The notes beneath the pieces were generated by a model. It saw nothing but the letters and a program-made list of their open reading frames with translations. It ran no database searches and had not been told where the DNA came from. From positions 6,549,485 to 6,613,484 of the forward strand of contig SDUX01000002.1 of NCBI GenBank assembly GCA_008729055.1: a DNA stretch of 64,000 nucleotides, in the 5' to 3' direction. This DNA comes from Pyropia haitanensis (taxonomy: Eukaryota; Rhodophyta; Bangiophyceae; Bangiales; Bangiaceae). This document shows positions 45,158 to 57,860 of the stretch, in pieces (the stretch's first letter is position 1; each line of letters starts with the position of its first letter). A program made the position numbers and the translations under genes.

Positions 45158-46153
45158 CGTTGACGCCGCCGCCGACGCCGCCGCCGCCGCGGCGATCGCC
45201 GACGATGACGACGCGCCGGCCGCCGCGGCGGGCCCGACGACCGCCGCGGCGGCGGCCGCCAGCAGCGCCGCGTCGCTCGGCGACAGCGACGGCGCCGCGC
45301 CCACCGACGACGAGTCGACCGACACGTCCGACACCGCGTCTGCCGACGCGGCCGACGCCGCGCCGGCGCTGCCGACGCCGACGCCGACGCCGCCGCCGAC
45401 GCTGCCGCCGGCGGCGGCACCGGCAGCAGCGGCGCCGCCGGCACCGGCGACGACGCGCGCGCCCACCGACAGGGCGAGCCCCCCGCGGAGGAGGGACGGC
45501 AGCTGCCCCAGCGGCGGCGTGTCAAACGCAACGACCTTGACGTCCTCCCCGCCCTTGAACCCGCGCGCGGCGGCGGCGGCGCCCGACGGCGCCGCCGCCC
45601 CGACCCCGCGGCGGGTGACCATCAGCACCCGCCCGCCCGGCATGGGCGTGACGACCAGCCAGTCGCCGCCAGCGGCCAGCGCGTAGCGGCCGGGCAGCCA
45701 GTGCGGGGCGGAGGCGGGGACCAGCCACGACGGGAGGGAGGTGGCGGCCACCGCGACGGCGCCGACCGCAAAGGTCACACCCCCGCCGGCGGGCATCGCG
45801 GCGCCGCCGCCGACGCCGCCGCCCGCGAGCGAGCCGGCCGTGCCGTACCCCGGCGGGAAAAAGAGGAGCGACACGCACGGCGGCGGCGGCGGCGGCGCCA
45901 CGTCGGCCGCCGCCGCGCCGGCGGCGGCGCCGACCATCACCGTGTGCATCGGGAACTGCTCGGGGAAGAGGACGCGCCACGACGCCGGCGGCGGCGCCCC
46001 CGGCTGGCCGTCCGCACCGACGGTAGGCAGCGGCGGGAAGGTCCAGCACGCGACGGGCATGACGGCGGGCGGCGGCAGCGGGGGGGGGGGAGAAAACAGC
46101 GCCTGACGGACGGAGCTGGTCGGGTGCAACAGCGCGGCGGCACAGACCCCCAT
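44630..46153 (-). CDS. unrecognised protein with NLS-like stretch
   Basis: The ATG is at 46153; a sense TATA-like GCATAAAAG lies about 205 bases upstream. The N-terminal 200 residues look like a folded beta-rich domain: VMPVACWTFPPLP, WRVLFPEQFPMHTVMVG, CVSLLFFPPGYGTAG, SWLVPASAPHWLPGRYALAA, GDWLVVTPMPGGRVLMVTRR and DVKVVAFDTPPLGQLPSLL. The rest is Ala/Ser/Gly-rich, with an acidic run followed by SSRKRQRDADGG, which resembles a nuclear localisation signal. I do not recognise the domain. The frame stays open to 44630. One extra base in the G run near 44870-44880 would switch to a frame ending at 44643 with LVVRVRVRAPARR, which looks more protein-like, so the last 80 residues are uncertain. Confidence 0.5.
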
Positions 46154-46649
46154 TGTTGGGGGGGGGGGCGGGACGTCAAGGGCAGCGATGGGGACTGGGG
46201 GGGGTGGGCGGGCCAGGCGGCCCGGGCGGGGGCGGGGAGAACGGCGGAGAAAGGTGGGCGGGGAGAAGGCGGTCGCCACAGCGGGGAGCGGGTGATGCTT
46301 GATGATGAGAAGCGAGGCGGGGTGGTCGGTCGCCAAAGCGCCGGCGGGCGACCCTTTTATGCACCTCTGGCGGCGGTCGGGGCGGGCGCAGGCCGGCGTT
46401 GAGGGGGGAGGCGCGACGGGGGCCGCCCCGCGGCACGCCCGCTGGCCGCCGCGCCCAGCGACGCCGCCACAGCCGCACAGGCGCCACTGCGGGCACAGGC
46501 GCCACTGCGGGCGCAACGTGGGGCAGGGAACAGCAGCAGCAGCCAGACCGCGGCCAGAGGGGGGGGGGCCGCAACCGGCGGCGAGACCCCCGCGCGGGAG
46601 GTGCAGGACCGAAGGAAGCGCCCAGAAGCGGGGGGGGGTAGATGGCGGA
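46154..46649. other. upstream region of the 46153 gene
   Basis: Starts with a G tract on the plus strand (C tract in the sense leader, 46158-46170), then GC-rich mixed DNA with the TATA-like element. A C-rich and then G-rich stretch at 46440-46640 precedes the minisatellite. No gene seen. Confidence 0.4.
46354..46362 (-). promoter_or_regulatory. TATA-like box of the 46153 gene
   Basis: Sense-strand GCATAAAAG, about 205 bases before the ATG at 46153. It is similar in sequence and spacing to the elements at 28888-28897 and 61109-61118. Confidence 0.45.
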
Positions 46650-47455
46650 GGGGAGATGCAGGCTGGTAGGGCGCGGCCAGGGGGGAGAGACACCAGCGCA
46701 AGCGGGAGGTGCAGGCCGGCAGAGAGAGGCCAGGAGGCGGGGGGGGAGGCGCAGGCGGGTCGAGAGCGGCCAGGGGGGAGAGACACCAGCGCAAGCGGGA
46801 GGTGCAGGCCGGCAGAGAGCGACCAGGAGGCGGGGGGGTAGGCGCAGGCGGGTCGAGAGCGGCCAGGGGGGAGAGATACCAGCGCAAGCGGGAGGTGCAG
46901 GCCGGCAGAGAGCGACCAGGAGGCAAAGGGGGAGGTGCAGGCCGGCAGAGAGCGGCCAGGAGCGGGGGTAGGAGATGCAGGCCGGTAGGGCGCGGCCAGG
47001 GGGGAGAGACACCAGCGCAAGCGGGAGGTGCAGGCCGGCAGAGAGCGACCAGGAGGCAAAGGGGGAGGTGCAGGCCGGCAGAGAGCGGCCAGGAGGCGGG
47101 GGTAGGAGGTGCAGGCCGGTAGGGCGCGGCCAGGGGGCAGAGACACCAGCGCAAGCGGGAGGTGCAGGCCGGCAGAGAGCAGCCAGGAGGCGGGGGGGGA
47201 GGCGCAGGCGGGTCGAGAGCGGCCAGGGGGGAGAGATACCAGCGCAAGCGGGAGGTGCAGGCCGGCAGAGAGCGGCCAGGAGGCGGGGGTAGGAGGTGCA
47301 GGCCGGCAGAGAGCGGCGAGGAGCGGGGGTAGGAGGTGCAGGCCGGCAGCAGACGGCCAGGAGCGGGAGTAGGAGGTGCAGGCCGGCAGCGGACGGCCAG
47401 GAGCGGGGGTAGGAGGTGCCGGCCGGCAGCAGACGGCCAGGAGCGGGGGTGGGCG
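46650..47455. repeat. minisatellite, about 40-bp unit, roughly 19-20 copies
   Basis: Tandem array of a G-rich unit containing GGAGGTGCAGGCCGGCAG followed by AGAGCGGCCAGGAG and a short G run. The last copies (from about 47315) are exactly 40 bases apart. Earlier copies vary, including one type with GACACCAGCGCAAGCGGG, and the variants recur in a higher-order pattern of about 90-120 bases. Because 40 is not a multiple of three, the product rotates frames; the minus strand stays open with repeating PLPACTS and LSAGLHL motifs, which I take as a by-product. It lies 0.3 kb beyond the TATA element of the 46153 gene. Confidence 0.85.
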
Positions 47456-47682
47456 GGCAACCGCGACCACCCCACAGCGGCTACCCCCCGCTCAGACGCG
47501 GCCACAGCGCGGCGAGACAGTCTGGGTGGAGGTGCAGCCCGCGCGTGGAGGTGCGCCGCGGACCCCCCCCCCCGCCGCCCCGCCGCGGCCGCGGCAAGCA
47601 CCCCCCCCCCTTCCCTTCCAGCGCACCCGCGGCGGCCGCCGCTGCGCAGCGTCGGCCGCCCACGCGGCGGCCGCCGCCGCCG

Positions 47683-47713
<31 letters not shown>

Positions 47714-47902
47714 GGCCACGTTGCCAACCGCACGCCGCTGGCGTTGCCGCCGCCGCGCGCGCCGGCGTGGCCGCGCGACACCCCCGCCGCCGCGGCGGCG
47801 GCCGCCCACCCAGACCCCGGCGGCCGCGCACGCCGCCGCCGCCGACGCAGCCGCCGCCGCCGCCGCCGCCGCCGCGGCCGCCGTGGCAGCGTCAGCCGCA
47901 CG

Positions 47903-47933
<31 letters not shown>

Positions 47934-47955
47934 GGCAGCGTCGGCCGCACGCCGC

Positions 47956-48000
<45 letters not shown>

Positions 48001-48095
48001 GGCGGCGGCACCCCGGCCGCACGACACCCCCCCCCCCCGCGGCACACGCTGCCGCGGCCGGCGCCACCAGCGGCGGCGGCAGCGACCGGCGGCGG

Positions 48096-48134
<39 letters not shown>

Positions 48135-51100
48135 CGGGGTGGGGGCGGCTGGGGCAACGGCGGCGCGGGGCGCGCCGCCGCGCCCCCCGCGCGCCAACGG
48201 CCGGCCGGCGGGGGGGGGGGGGATGCGGTGGCACGCGGGGAGTGGCGCGATGGCAGGAGGGGGGGGAAAGGGCGAGTGAGGTGGCGGGGGGGGTTGGCAG
48301 AGAGGCTGGCGGCGACAGGGGGGAGGGGGGAAGGGGGAGGGGGGGGGGGGGAGGGCGGCTGCCGCCCAGGGGGGGGGGGGCGCCGTGGGGTAGGGGGGCC
48401 AGCCGTCGCGGCGACCGCGGTCCCCCGCCACGTCGGCGGCAGGGGGGGGGGGAGGGGGACAGGGCGCCGCCGCCGCCGCCCGCGGCGGCTGCCGCCAGCG
48501 GCGCCAGCGGGACACCCGCCGCGGCGGCGGCGGCGCGGCGCGACCGCCCCCCCCCGCCGCGGCGCCGCGGGCGGCACCCGCCGCGCGCCGCGGGCGGCGG
48601 CCGGTGGCGGCGCGCCGCGGGCGGCGGCCGCGGCGGGCGAGCGCCGCGCGCGGCGGCGCGCGCCGCGGGGCGGCGCGCGGCAGCGGGAAGCGGCGCGCCG
48701 CGCACAGGGGCCCGCCGCCGGCCGGGCGGGGCGGCGGCCGTGGGCGGCCAGCCAGCCCGCGTGGACACGCCCGCGTGTGTGCGGACGCGGCGGCGGCGGG
48801 TGGGGGGCGGCTGGCGGGGCAGCGACGCGGGGACCGCCCCCCCCTCGAGACTGCAGCGGCGGCGGCCGCGCCGGCGGGCGTGTGGGGGGGGGGGGCGGCG
48901 GCGCGCTCGCGCGTGTGCGCGCCGAGCGCCGCGAGGGTTCCCGCCGCGCCGCGGGCAATGGATCGGCGCCGCTGGGAGGCCTGGCTGCAGACGCCACCAG
49001 TCACACCCACAAGGCTGCAAAATGCACACCGACTCAGCGCGGTTGTGCTTGCACACAGGATGGGAGGGACAAGTAGAAAAACAGCAGAACGGTATATCCC
49101 TTGGGAGAGGACGCACCGTTCACGCGGTCGTCCCTCGTTTTTCTTTTTGCTCGTTCTTGGTTTTTTCCTATGTTCCTCTCCAATGGCGTTCCCGATTCAT
49201 CCCGAGTGCGGCAGAGGACCGGAGAAGGGGGGGGGGGCGGCGGGTGCCCTCGAAAAAAGGACAACTTTCTCGGGACAGCGGCGAAGAAAAGGCTTGCGAG
49301 AGGAGGCCCGGGCAGCCAAACCTCTCGGGCTGGCCAACCGCGTCGCATTTCGGGACGAGTCGGCTGACGGAGTGGGCCACCCACGGTCGCGCGGGGCGTC
49401 CGGGCCCGAAAATCTGCGTGGCCGGGCACGGCCGTAGGACCGCCCACGCCCCAGATTTCGAGCCCCGCATCCGCTGCATCACACGACCCGGAATGCCGAG
49501 ATCTGGTTTGGATGGAGTTCCCGCCCTCTACTGTGTCGCTCGAGATTGACCCGTCAGCGACCAAACCAACGTGCCCGTCAGAACCACACTGGGTGCGGCA
49601 GGACGTTGCCGGTGGGACAGCCGACCGCCGTCGCGGCCGCCTCCAGCGTGGCCACACCTGTTGCTGCGCGGGAGGGTCGCGGCGGTCGCGCAACCGGCGC
49701 GACCGCGACGACCGCCGCGACGTTCAAACCCCGCCGTCGGCTCGCAGTCGGGCGGGGGCGGTCGGCCGACCAGTTGACCGTTGCAGAGACCCCTCTGGCG
49801 CGACCGGGACCAGCGGCTCCCTCCCAACAACCGCAAACGTGACCACGAGGTCGCAAAGAGCCGCGACAGGCGCGGCCGCCTAGTACTGCCCACGGACGAG
49901 GTTTGGTAGGGGCTTCAACGGTTGTGCGGTCGACCCGAGAGGTGTAGGGGCGCAGTCGGCGGCCCAGTGGCGTGGCGAGTGGCCAAAGTAAGGCCACACC
50001 TCTGCGACGCGCGTCCGGTCTGGCTGCATCCGCTGCAAGAGGCATCCAGCGTCCATTTGACGCGTGGCCAACCGCAGGTGTAGCTGGCCGTTGCACAGGT
50101 CGCGCGACCGGATGACATATCTGGCTACCTTTGATTCCTCTACGCTGTGCGCCAGGTCGCCAGGTTAATCCGACGTGGCCGCCATCGTCCGTGCTCTATT
50201 GGAGATGCTGAGGTGCAGCACATAAAAGTCGCGCCCAGACTGTTCACTCGGAACACATTCCGTACCGCGGCTTTCATGAGTGCCAATCCCGTGGAGTCTG
50301 TGGGCAATCTGTGTATGAAACAGAAGACGGGCACTTCCCAACGCGCTTCCCGCGTGCTGCTGCTCGGGGCGGTGCCCAGACCGGACCTATAGGATACACT
50401 CTGGTTGACGGTCACGGCCGCGCGAAAGCCGGGCCCTCCAGGTTCGCTGCCAAGGACTTTCCTTTTGTGCATTCACCCACACCTGCATGCCCTGTCACGC
50501 CCCAATCTTGCCCCGATTGACCGTGAGAGTCGGTGGACCCTTTGTGTCGGCCGCCGGGGTTGGCGGCGCGGGCGCGCAAGGCCGAGCAGCCAGTATCGCA
50601 AAGGCGGCCCGCGGGGGCGGGCCGTCACGCCCCCCTGGCGAGATGCTGCGCTGTCAGTGGTCTCGCGCTGTCCACGGCTGCAGACAGGGTCCCTGTGTGG
50701 CTGTCGGACGGATGGCGGGCGAGGCTTACCTGACTCACGCGGCCACGGTGGACGCCTTCTGGTGTCCGCCGCGGCGGGACGGTTAGACGACAGACCAGCG
50801 CTTGCAGCCGCCCTCACAGTCTTCCCCGACAGCGAATAGTTTGTACGACTGGGAGTTACTGGTCACTGACCGAGAACGCTCTGGTCGATGGTCGCGACCG
50901 ACCATGATCAGCTTGTACCATGGATCTGTACCACGGTTCCAGATAAAAGAGTCGGCCGTACGGGCGGGCACCTGACCCTCCGGTAGCGGCCTTCGCTCGT
51001 CGGCCGCGGCCTCTCTTCACCGGCGCCTGCGATGGCCCGCGCAACGGGCGCCCGTCGCTGCGGGACTGCCGCCGCGAGTGCGCCGTTGCCAGCCAGACCC

Positions 51101-51376
51101 GCCGCCTCGGCGGCCGGCCAGCGCCGGCGGCCCGCGGGTGCCCGCGACGCCAACGACGCCGCCGTCCAACTCACCCCAGCCCCACTGCCGCGGTGACGGC
51201 CGCCGCCGCCGCCGTCGCGGCCGCTGCTGCTGCAGCGACCGCTGCCGCCGTCGCCGCTGCAGCCGCCAACAAAAGCGAATGGCGACGTCGCTGACCGTGC
51301 CGCTTACCAGAGGACGGCGGCGAAGGCCGCCGCCGCCCCGCGCTCGTGTGTCGTGTGGACTGTTTCCGGGGAAAAC

Positions 51377-51441
51377 GCGGGCGCGGCGGGCGGGCGGGCT
51401 GGCGGGCGGGCGAGCGGGCGCGGGCGGGCGGGCGGGCGGGC
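51377..51441. repeat. (GGGC)n microsatellite
   Basis: About 16 imperfect GGGC units interrupted by CT, GA and GC steps. Confidence 0.75.
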
Positions 51442-54400
51442 AGCCGGCCGGCCGTTGCCCCAGCCCGTCGGCGGGCGTGACCGTCGCCATCCCGCGGCGG
51501 CCGCGTCGCCGCGGCCGCGCACCAGGCACTGTCCGCCGCGGCGGCGGCCAGGCCGTGCCGAGTCGCGAACCGGGAAGGTGGGGAGTGGGGATGCGGACTC
51601 TTGGCGGGCGGAGGGGGCGTGACGCCCTGCGTCTCGCGCCCCGGTCGTTGCGCCAATGTGTCACCGCTCGTCCCCTCTCTGGCGGATCGTGGCGGCCTGT
51701 GGCCGTGCCACCGCCATCGCCCCACCCGTCAACGCACACGCACCGTGGCGGCCACGCTGTATGACCAACACCGCCGCCGGCCAGCCCGCCTTCCAGCGGA
51801 CAGTGGTGACAACGTTGTACCGCCTCCGCCGCCGCCGCCACTCCTTCTCTGGGCTGCCCGCGCAGCCGACTAGGCCATACCACCGCCACCGCCAAGCACG
51901 GGGGGCGGCTGCTGTAGCGGAATGACCGTCCTCCCTCTCCCTTCCCCTTTCCTCCCCCTGCCCACTGGCGCCCGTCCTCGGAACACAATCGTGGTACGCC
52001 GTGGTCGGGGAAGCACTGCGGCGTGGCGTTTGCAGCGACCGGCGCGCGCCGCAACCCGCCCCACCGCGACCCCCTCGCCGCCACTACCGCCACCGCCATT
52101 CGTGTCGCCACCCCCGCGCGCGGCATCCTTGAGTCGACCTGGCGAGTGGCGGGGGCTGGCGTGGAGGGGAGGGGGTGTGCGGTGGCACTAGAATGGCGAA
52201 GGTTCTCCCACCCGTCCACCCACAGACGGGTAGACAACCAACTCTGCGGAACTGCGTGGCGGGGCGTCCCGGCCGTACGCGGGACCGGCGCGCATCACCC
52301 GTCGTGGGTGGCGCGGGGCGGCGTCGCTCTGCTACTTTGACTGCTCATCCCCTCCCCCACCCGCTGCTTGCTTGTACCGCACGCCCCCGGCCCGACGCGA
52401 CGGTGTGGCGGGCTGGATGCGAGTGATCGCAAAAGCATCAACAGCTCCTTGTTGAGAACACGGGTGCCAATCACGATGATGGGGAAGGCCAAAGGGGGGG
52501 GGGGGGGAGGACGCCTCCTGGAGACATGTCACCCCCTCTCCTGTCCCAACCTCTCTTCAACCCCCTTCCTCCCACCGGGCTGGCACCGCCACCCGCTGCG
52601 TGCATCGTACGGGCCGGGAGGTGGGCGACAGACAATTGAAGGCTGTGTGACGCTCCCGTCGCCCCCCCCCCCCTCCCACACCCCACTCGCTCTCCGTCCT
52701 CCCTCCCCCCTGCCCTCCACCGCCGCGGCGACCGCGCCCGGGGAGAGCAGGGAGGGGCAGCCCTGCTTCCAGGGAGCGGAGGCGACACCGCCTGCGCGCC
52801 CGCCCCACCCAGCCGCTACGTATGCTCTGTTGGCGCCACGACGGGTGCCCAGACGGAGGGCAGAGATGGCAGCGGGCTGCGTGGGAAGCAACCCCTCCGA
52901 CGCCGCCTCACCGCCGCTGGACACGTCCGTACCGACCACGCGGCATGGAGGCGGTGGTACCCCCCCACGGTTCCCTCCCCGCCTCCCGCTGCCGTGTCCC
53001 CTCCTTCTACGGCGCGTGCCGGGTCCCCCTGCAGGTGGGAGCGACGCGCACAGCCGTGGGGCGGGTAGCGCGGGTGGCGGGGGGGGCCCGAGCAGGTTGG
53101 GGGTGAGGGGCTCGCCGCGCCAGCACGAGTCGCCCCCACGGGAGCGGGCCGCGCCGCCCTGCCTGACGTCCCCTTGGCCACTGACAGTGTGGATGGCCAC
53201 CGCGGTCACCGGGGGGCGGGGGGGAGAGGAGTGGGTCGCCCAAGGGTGCGAGCGGCAGCGGCAGTCTTTCATCACAGGTGGAGGGAGCGGAACCCCGGGC
53301 CCAGCCAACCCAGGCACGGAGGGGGGGCGCCTGACAGGGCGAGCCGTCTGGGCACCCGGACGGTCTGTCCCCCCCCCACCCCCCCCAATCCGCACGGCTG
53401 GCACGGTGGTGTCCCCCCTCTGGTGGCGGTCCCAGTGGTACTTTGCGCTCGTCCAGCGGGCAATGGCGCGACTGACTGGCGCTGGCTGCCGGGCCCGCTC
53501 GACCCGGTCACTCCCCCCCGCAGGCGTGACACGCCTCGATGGCGCGGTGCACGGACGGCAGGGGCGGGGGCTGGCGATGGCGGCGGGCTCGAGAAAAGGC
53601 CCCGCAGCCGCCCCTTTGGCAGGGAGACTGCGCCAGCGCACAACCACCAGAGGCGCTGCGGCGATACCTTGACAGTGCGCCTACAACCAATCGAGGACAC
53701 TGGTCGGACAGCGTTGACAGCCCACCCTCCAGCCTCTGGTATGGCAAGCCCCCTGCCTGCTGCGTAGTCTGGGTGAGGGGGGTGGGGGGGTGACCTTGCA
53801 TCGTCGGCTGATGCCTCCACAGCGCACCGCTTTGTCGTGCGGCGCGGCGCGGTGCGAGACTGACGCGCACAGAAGCGGGGCGACGCGAGCGGGATCCGGC
53901 GTGCCCCGCATCCTCGTGCGAAAATGGACTGTATCCGTGACGCAATTGCGCGTGGCGCGGGTGCGGTGCACCCCAGATCGCGCAAGCGTCTGCTCCGTCT
54001 GGGAGGACGCCGAAGAGGGAGTCGTCGGCCACTGTCAGCGGTCGAGCAGAACGGCGTGCTGACGAGGTGGGCTTGTCCATCTGTGCACGGATTGATTGCT
54101 GCGACTTGACCCGCAGTTGCGGCGGACCCCCCCCAGAGCAGCTGACGCGTGGGCCGATGGCACCGCTGGTGGACTTGATCTGGCCGCTTCGCTACCATCA
54201 ATTTTGTCGACGAGTGACTCATTTACAAATTGCAGTGTTTGAGCGGCACAGTCCCGCGCGCGATCTCTCGTGCCTATGCGTGACCAGCAGCGTCTCGACC
54301 GCTGGAATCCGTGGCTCAGCGGACGCCCCTCTCGTACTCTGCGCAGCTGCAGTGTCGGCCGGGGGTCCCCCCTCCCTCGAGGAGACACCTCACCCAGGCG

Positions 54401-56170
54401 CCATGTGTCAATCCCATTTGGACAAGCCCCGCCCAGCAAGACGCCACTGCCGGGTAGAGAGCCGCTTGGCCTGCTGACCGATGCTTTGCCAGCGAGCCGT
54501 GTGGTGGCGGCGCATGGCAAGGGCCTTGCGGTGTCGTGGCGGCCGCTCCCGTCACGTCCTGTCGCGTCGGGCTGGCCCTGTGGCACGGACAGACCAGCCG
54601 CAGCCAAAGCGGCGGCTCAAGGGGGATGGATGCGGCGGGCGCTCCTTGCCAGGCGCGGCAGCGGGTTGGCCGCCAGACGGCCTACCGAGGCGCAGCAGGT
54701 GACAGCCGGGGGTGTGCGTGCGTGGAAGCGAGCGTGTTCCTGGGGGAGGCGGTCACCCAGACAGACCTTCTGACAAGGATCCACCCTCCCTCGCAGAGCC
54801 CAGACGGGAAGCGGCACGGCCAGAGCGGGAGGTGGACCGTGCCTCCATTGCTGATTGGATCTGGATATGTTTCCAGCTTTGTCCGATTCCGTCAAATTCA
54901 AGGCCAAGATCATGGCTAGGAAACAAGTTCTCCGCCATCCAGTCAGCCGGATGTGTGCTATTGACCAATGGGAAGTGACCCTGTCTCCGATCCGGTCCGT
55001 CCAAAGTTGGAAAAACCCCCATGGCCACTGCTTTCCCCCCTTTTTTCGCCACGGACAGTCACGTCGGGCGCCGGTGCGGTGGGTGCCAGCGGCGGGGGTG
55101 GCACACCTCCCCAGCCCGGCACAGACGACGACGCCCGTGTCCGGGGGGCAAGGGGGGGTGGGGGGGGGAAAGGGCGCCGCGGCGCCGCTCCTCGCCGCCC
55201 TCCCCCCCCCCCCCCACGTCGTGCCACCGACGCGCCGTGCCGCGGCGGCTGCCGTTGGGACCGCCGCCCCGTCGTTGGTCCCTCGCGTCCCCGCCGTCGC
55301 GGCGGCCACCCACTGTCCCCCCCCCCCCCCCCCTGCCGCCGCCGCCAGCCCCCCCCCCCCCCCTCCATCCCAGCCGCCCTTTCCCCGGCCTGCCGCCGCG
55401 CAACGGTGGCCGACCGCGCGGGAGCCGCGCCCCCCGCCGCGCCCGCCGCGCCCGTCGGCCGCCCCGCCCCGCCCGCCGCGGCCGCGGAAGGCGCTGCCGC
55501 CCGTGCGGGCGCCCCGCCGTCGGCACCGCCGCGCCGGCCGTGGGGCGGCGGCCGCCGCCAGCGCGGCGCGCGGGCCGGCTCGGCGGGCCGCGGCGGTGGT
55601 TAAAGGCCTTTGGCCCGCGGCCGCCGTCGCGGTCTGCATCCCCGCCACGGCAGCCGCGTCCGCCGCCGCCGCGTCGCCAGTCCCGAGGCCGCCCCCCCCC
55701 TCGTGCCCCTGCCGCCACCGCCGCCGCCACTCTCCCCCCCACCCCCCCCCCCCCCCCCACCACCACCACCACCACCACCACAACTACGCGCGCGGCCCGG
55801 CGCGCACCCCCACCCCCCCACCCCCCCCACCCCCCCCCGTCTCCCCCCCACCCACCACCCTCGCCCCGCCGCCGCGCCTCGTACCGCCGCCGCCGCCGCG
55901 AGGCGGCCGCCGCCCGCGGCTCGCGGCGGCCACCGCGGCCGCCCCCTCTCGCCGCCGCCGCCGCCTCGTCGACGCGCACACGCGGCGCGCCGCCGCCGCG
56001 GCGCGGCGCGCCGCGGCGTGGCGCGCGGCGCAACGATCCGCGCCGCCGCCGCCGCTGCCGCCGCTGCCGCCGCCGCCGCCGCCGCCGCCGCCGACCGTGG
56101 CGGCCGGATCGCGGGGCCCGCCGCTTGGCCCGCGCCGCCCGCCTGGCCACCCGCCCGCCCGCCCGCCCGC

Positions 56171-56290
56171 CCGCCACCTGCGCAGTGCACCTTGCACCAG
56201 GATCCACCTCAAAGCCTCTTCAAGGCCTGATCCGGGCGGAAATCGGGCCCGGAGGCTTGAAGACCCCCTCCTGAAAGCACCGTAGGGCAC
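56171..56290 (-). repeat. CTTCAAGG-type repeat module, minus-oriented copy
   Basis: Its reverse complement matches 57800-57842 at about 80% over 43 bases, including TGAAGAGGCT and GCACTGCGC. Read on the minus strand it can encode FRPDQALKRL; the plus-oriented partner encodes FRPEEALKRI in the matching frame. Several CTTCAAGG/CTTGAAG words recur around both copies. Confidence 0.5.
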
Positions 56291-57734
56291 GATTCCTTGA
56301 AGTGATCTTGATAAACCTTGATATGAACGTCTTTGCGGACGTGAACGAGGACGTGCGAGGTACCACAAGGTGCGCCAGAGACAGAGCTATACAGAGACGT
56401 GAGAAAGAGCCTGCACCGAGAAGAGTTTGGCGTTTTATCAAGGAAATTCAAGCAAAATTCAACCGATCGATTAAGGGGGTCGCGTCCTGCTCTCCGCTTG
56501 AAGAGGTCGTGATCGCGCCTCTCTTAACCCAAGTACGTCACTCGGCACGGTTTTCGACCGCTCGTGTGCCGAAGCAGTCCGGGTTTATGCCCTTGATTCT
56601 GGGCACTTGCGAAGCTCAACGGAGTTGATCTCGAGTGATACACCCTGTATCTCGCTTGTTTGATGAGTCTTTGTGGACTGCTTCCATCAAATGGACAGCG
56701 AAGTACGCGACCGTGCAGTCTCTGATGCTCCTTCCCCGACGCTGGATGGGTTCATTGATGCCGCAGCAGTCTGGCTACGGCATGCACTGCTGGCTCGGTC
56801 GGCGGAGTCACCTGAACCGACACCAGCGTGCCGAGGACTGTGTCGCGTGCAGCTTCAGTGCACACTCGCCTACGTCTCTGCTCCCCCCCCCCACACCTCC
56901 CCCCCCCCCCCCCCAGCCTTCTCCTCACGGACACCTGAGCATCTGCTCCGTAAATTGTAGGCAACTGCTTCAGCTGCCACGCACTTGCCAGCACCAACGC
57001 CTACCCATGGCGCACCTCCTCCCCTGGCGCGACCGCGAATTTTCCGCTTCAACCCCCCCCCCCCCCCCCCCTCGTCGTCCCGATGCCTTCCGGCCACGCC
57101 TCCTCCTTTATTCCCAGACACCCCCTCCTGGCCGTCACGGACGCCCCTCATCGCTCACCTCCTCCCCTGGCGCGTCCTCCTCTTCCCGCACCCACCCCCC
57201 GCCAAACTTCCCGGTCCCCATGCCTGCATGCGGCGCCCCTTTCTCTCGCCAAACCCCCTCCCCCCCCCAATCTTTCACTCCGCCCGATGCGCGGGGAAGT
57301 GGAGGGCGTCAGCGGTGAGGGTGGCTTCCCAAAAACGGAAAGCGGTCGTTTGCCACCGGAATGAACGGGATGAGAAGTGCGGGGGGGGCATACAGGACAC
57401 TGGTGAATAGGCCGTGCGCGTGTGACGGACATCGTGTCGCTCGCTCTCTTGGCGATGACCGAAGCACGTGGGACAGGCCAGGGTTGTGGCCGGGGCCGTG
57501 TCGCCTTGCTCGGTTCCGTCAGACGCCTCCAACCCGGGGGTTGGGACCTCTTGTCGGCCGCAATCGGGCAGAGTTTCTCGCGCCGATGGGGACTGACATG
57601 GAGAGTTAAGAAGAGTTGGAATGTACTGGGGCCCTCCTTAACGCACGCCTAGCTCGACCTTAGTATCGTACTTCTTTGTATTGGCTACGCCACTAAGTGT
57701 GAAGATCGGACCTTAACTTGGCCGTGTCGCGGTG

Positions 57735-57860
57735 CGCGCGGCGCTTTGAAGAGGTACCTCTTCAAGGAAATTCAAGGCTGCTTCAACGCCTTCCGGCCTG
57801 AAGAGGCTCTGAAGCGGATCCCGGTTCAATGCGCACTGCGCTGCCTGCTGCGTGGCGCCT
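57735..57860 (+). repeat. CTTCAAGG-type repeat module, plus-oriented copy
   Basis: Partner of 56171-56290 in inverted orientation. Its left part also matches 56439-56464 in direct orientation (TCAAGGAAATTCAAG exact, then TTCAAC). The two direct copies can encode IKEIQAKFN and FKEIQGCFN, and one frame runs on into NAFRPEEALKRIPVQCALRC. This suggests remnants of a repeated coding element rather than chance. Confidence 0.5.

Noticed and set aside
46650..47455. Regular repeats as a possible CRISPR array
   Set aside because: Units are contiguous with no unique spacers, and the context is eukaryotic.
46357..49116. Long minus-strand frames through the 40-bp repeat
   Set aside because: They consist of rotating translations of the minisatellite and of GCC/GCG runs, with no motif; the open frame is a composition effect.
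52368..53672. Two overlapping opposite-strand frames of 434 and 372 codons
   Set aside because: Neither has recognisable domains, membrane spans or protein-like residue order, and they mirror each other as expected from stop-poor DNA.
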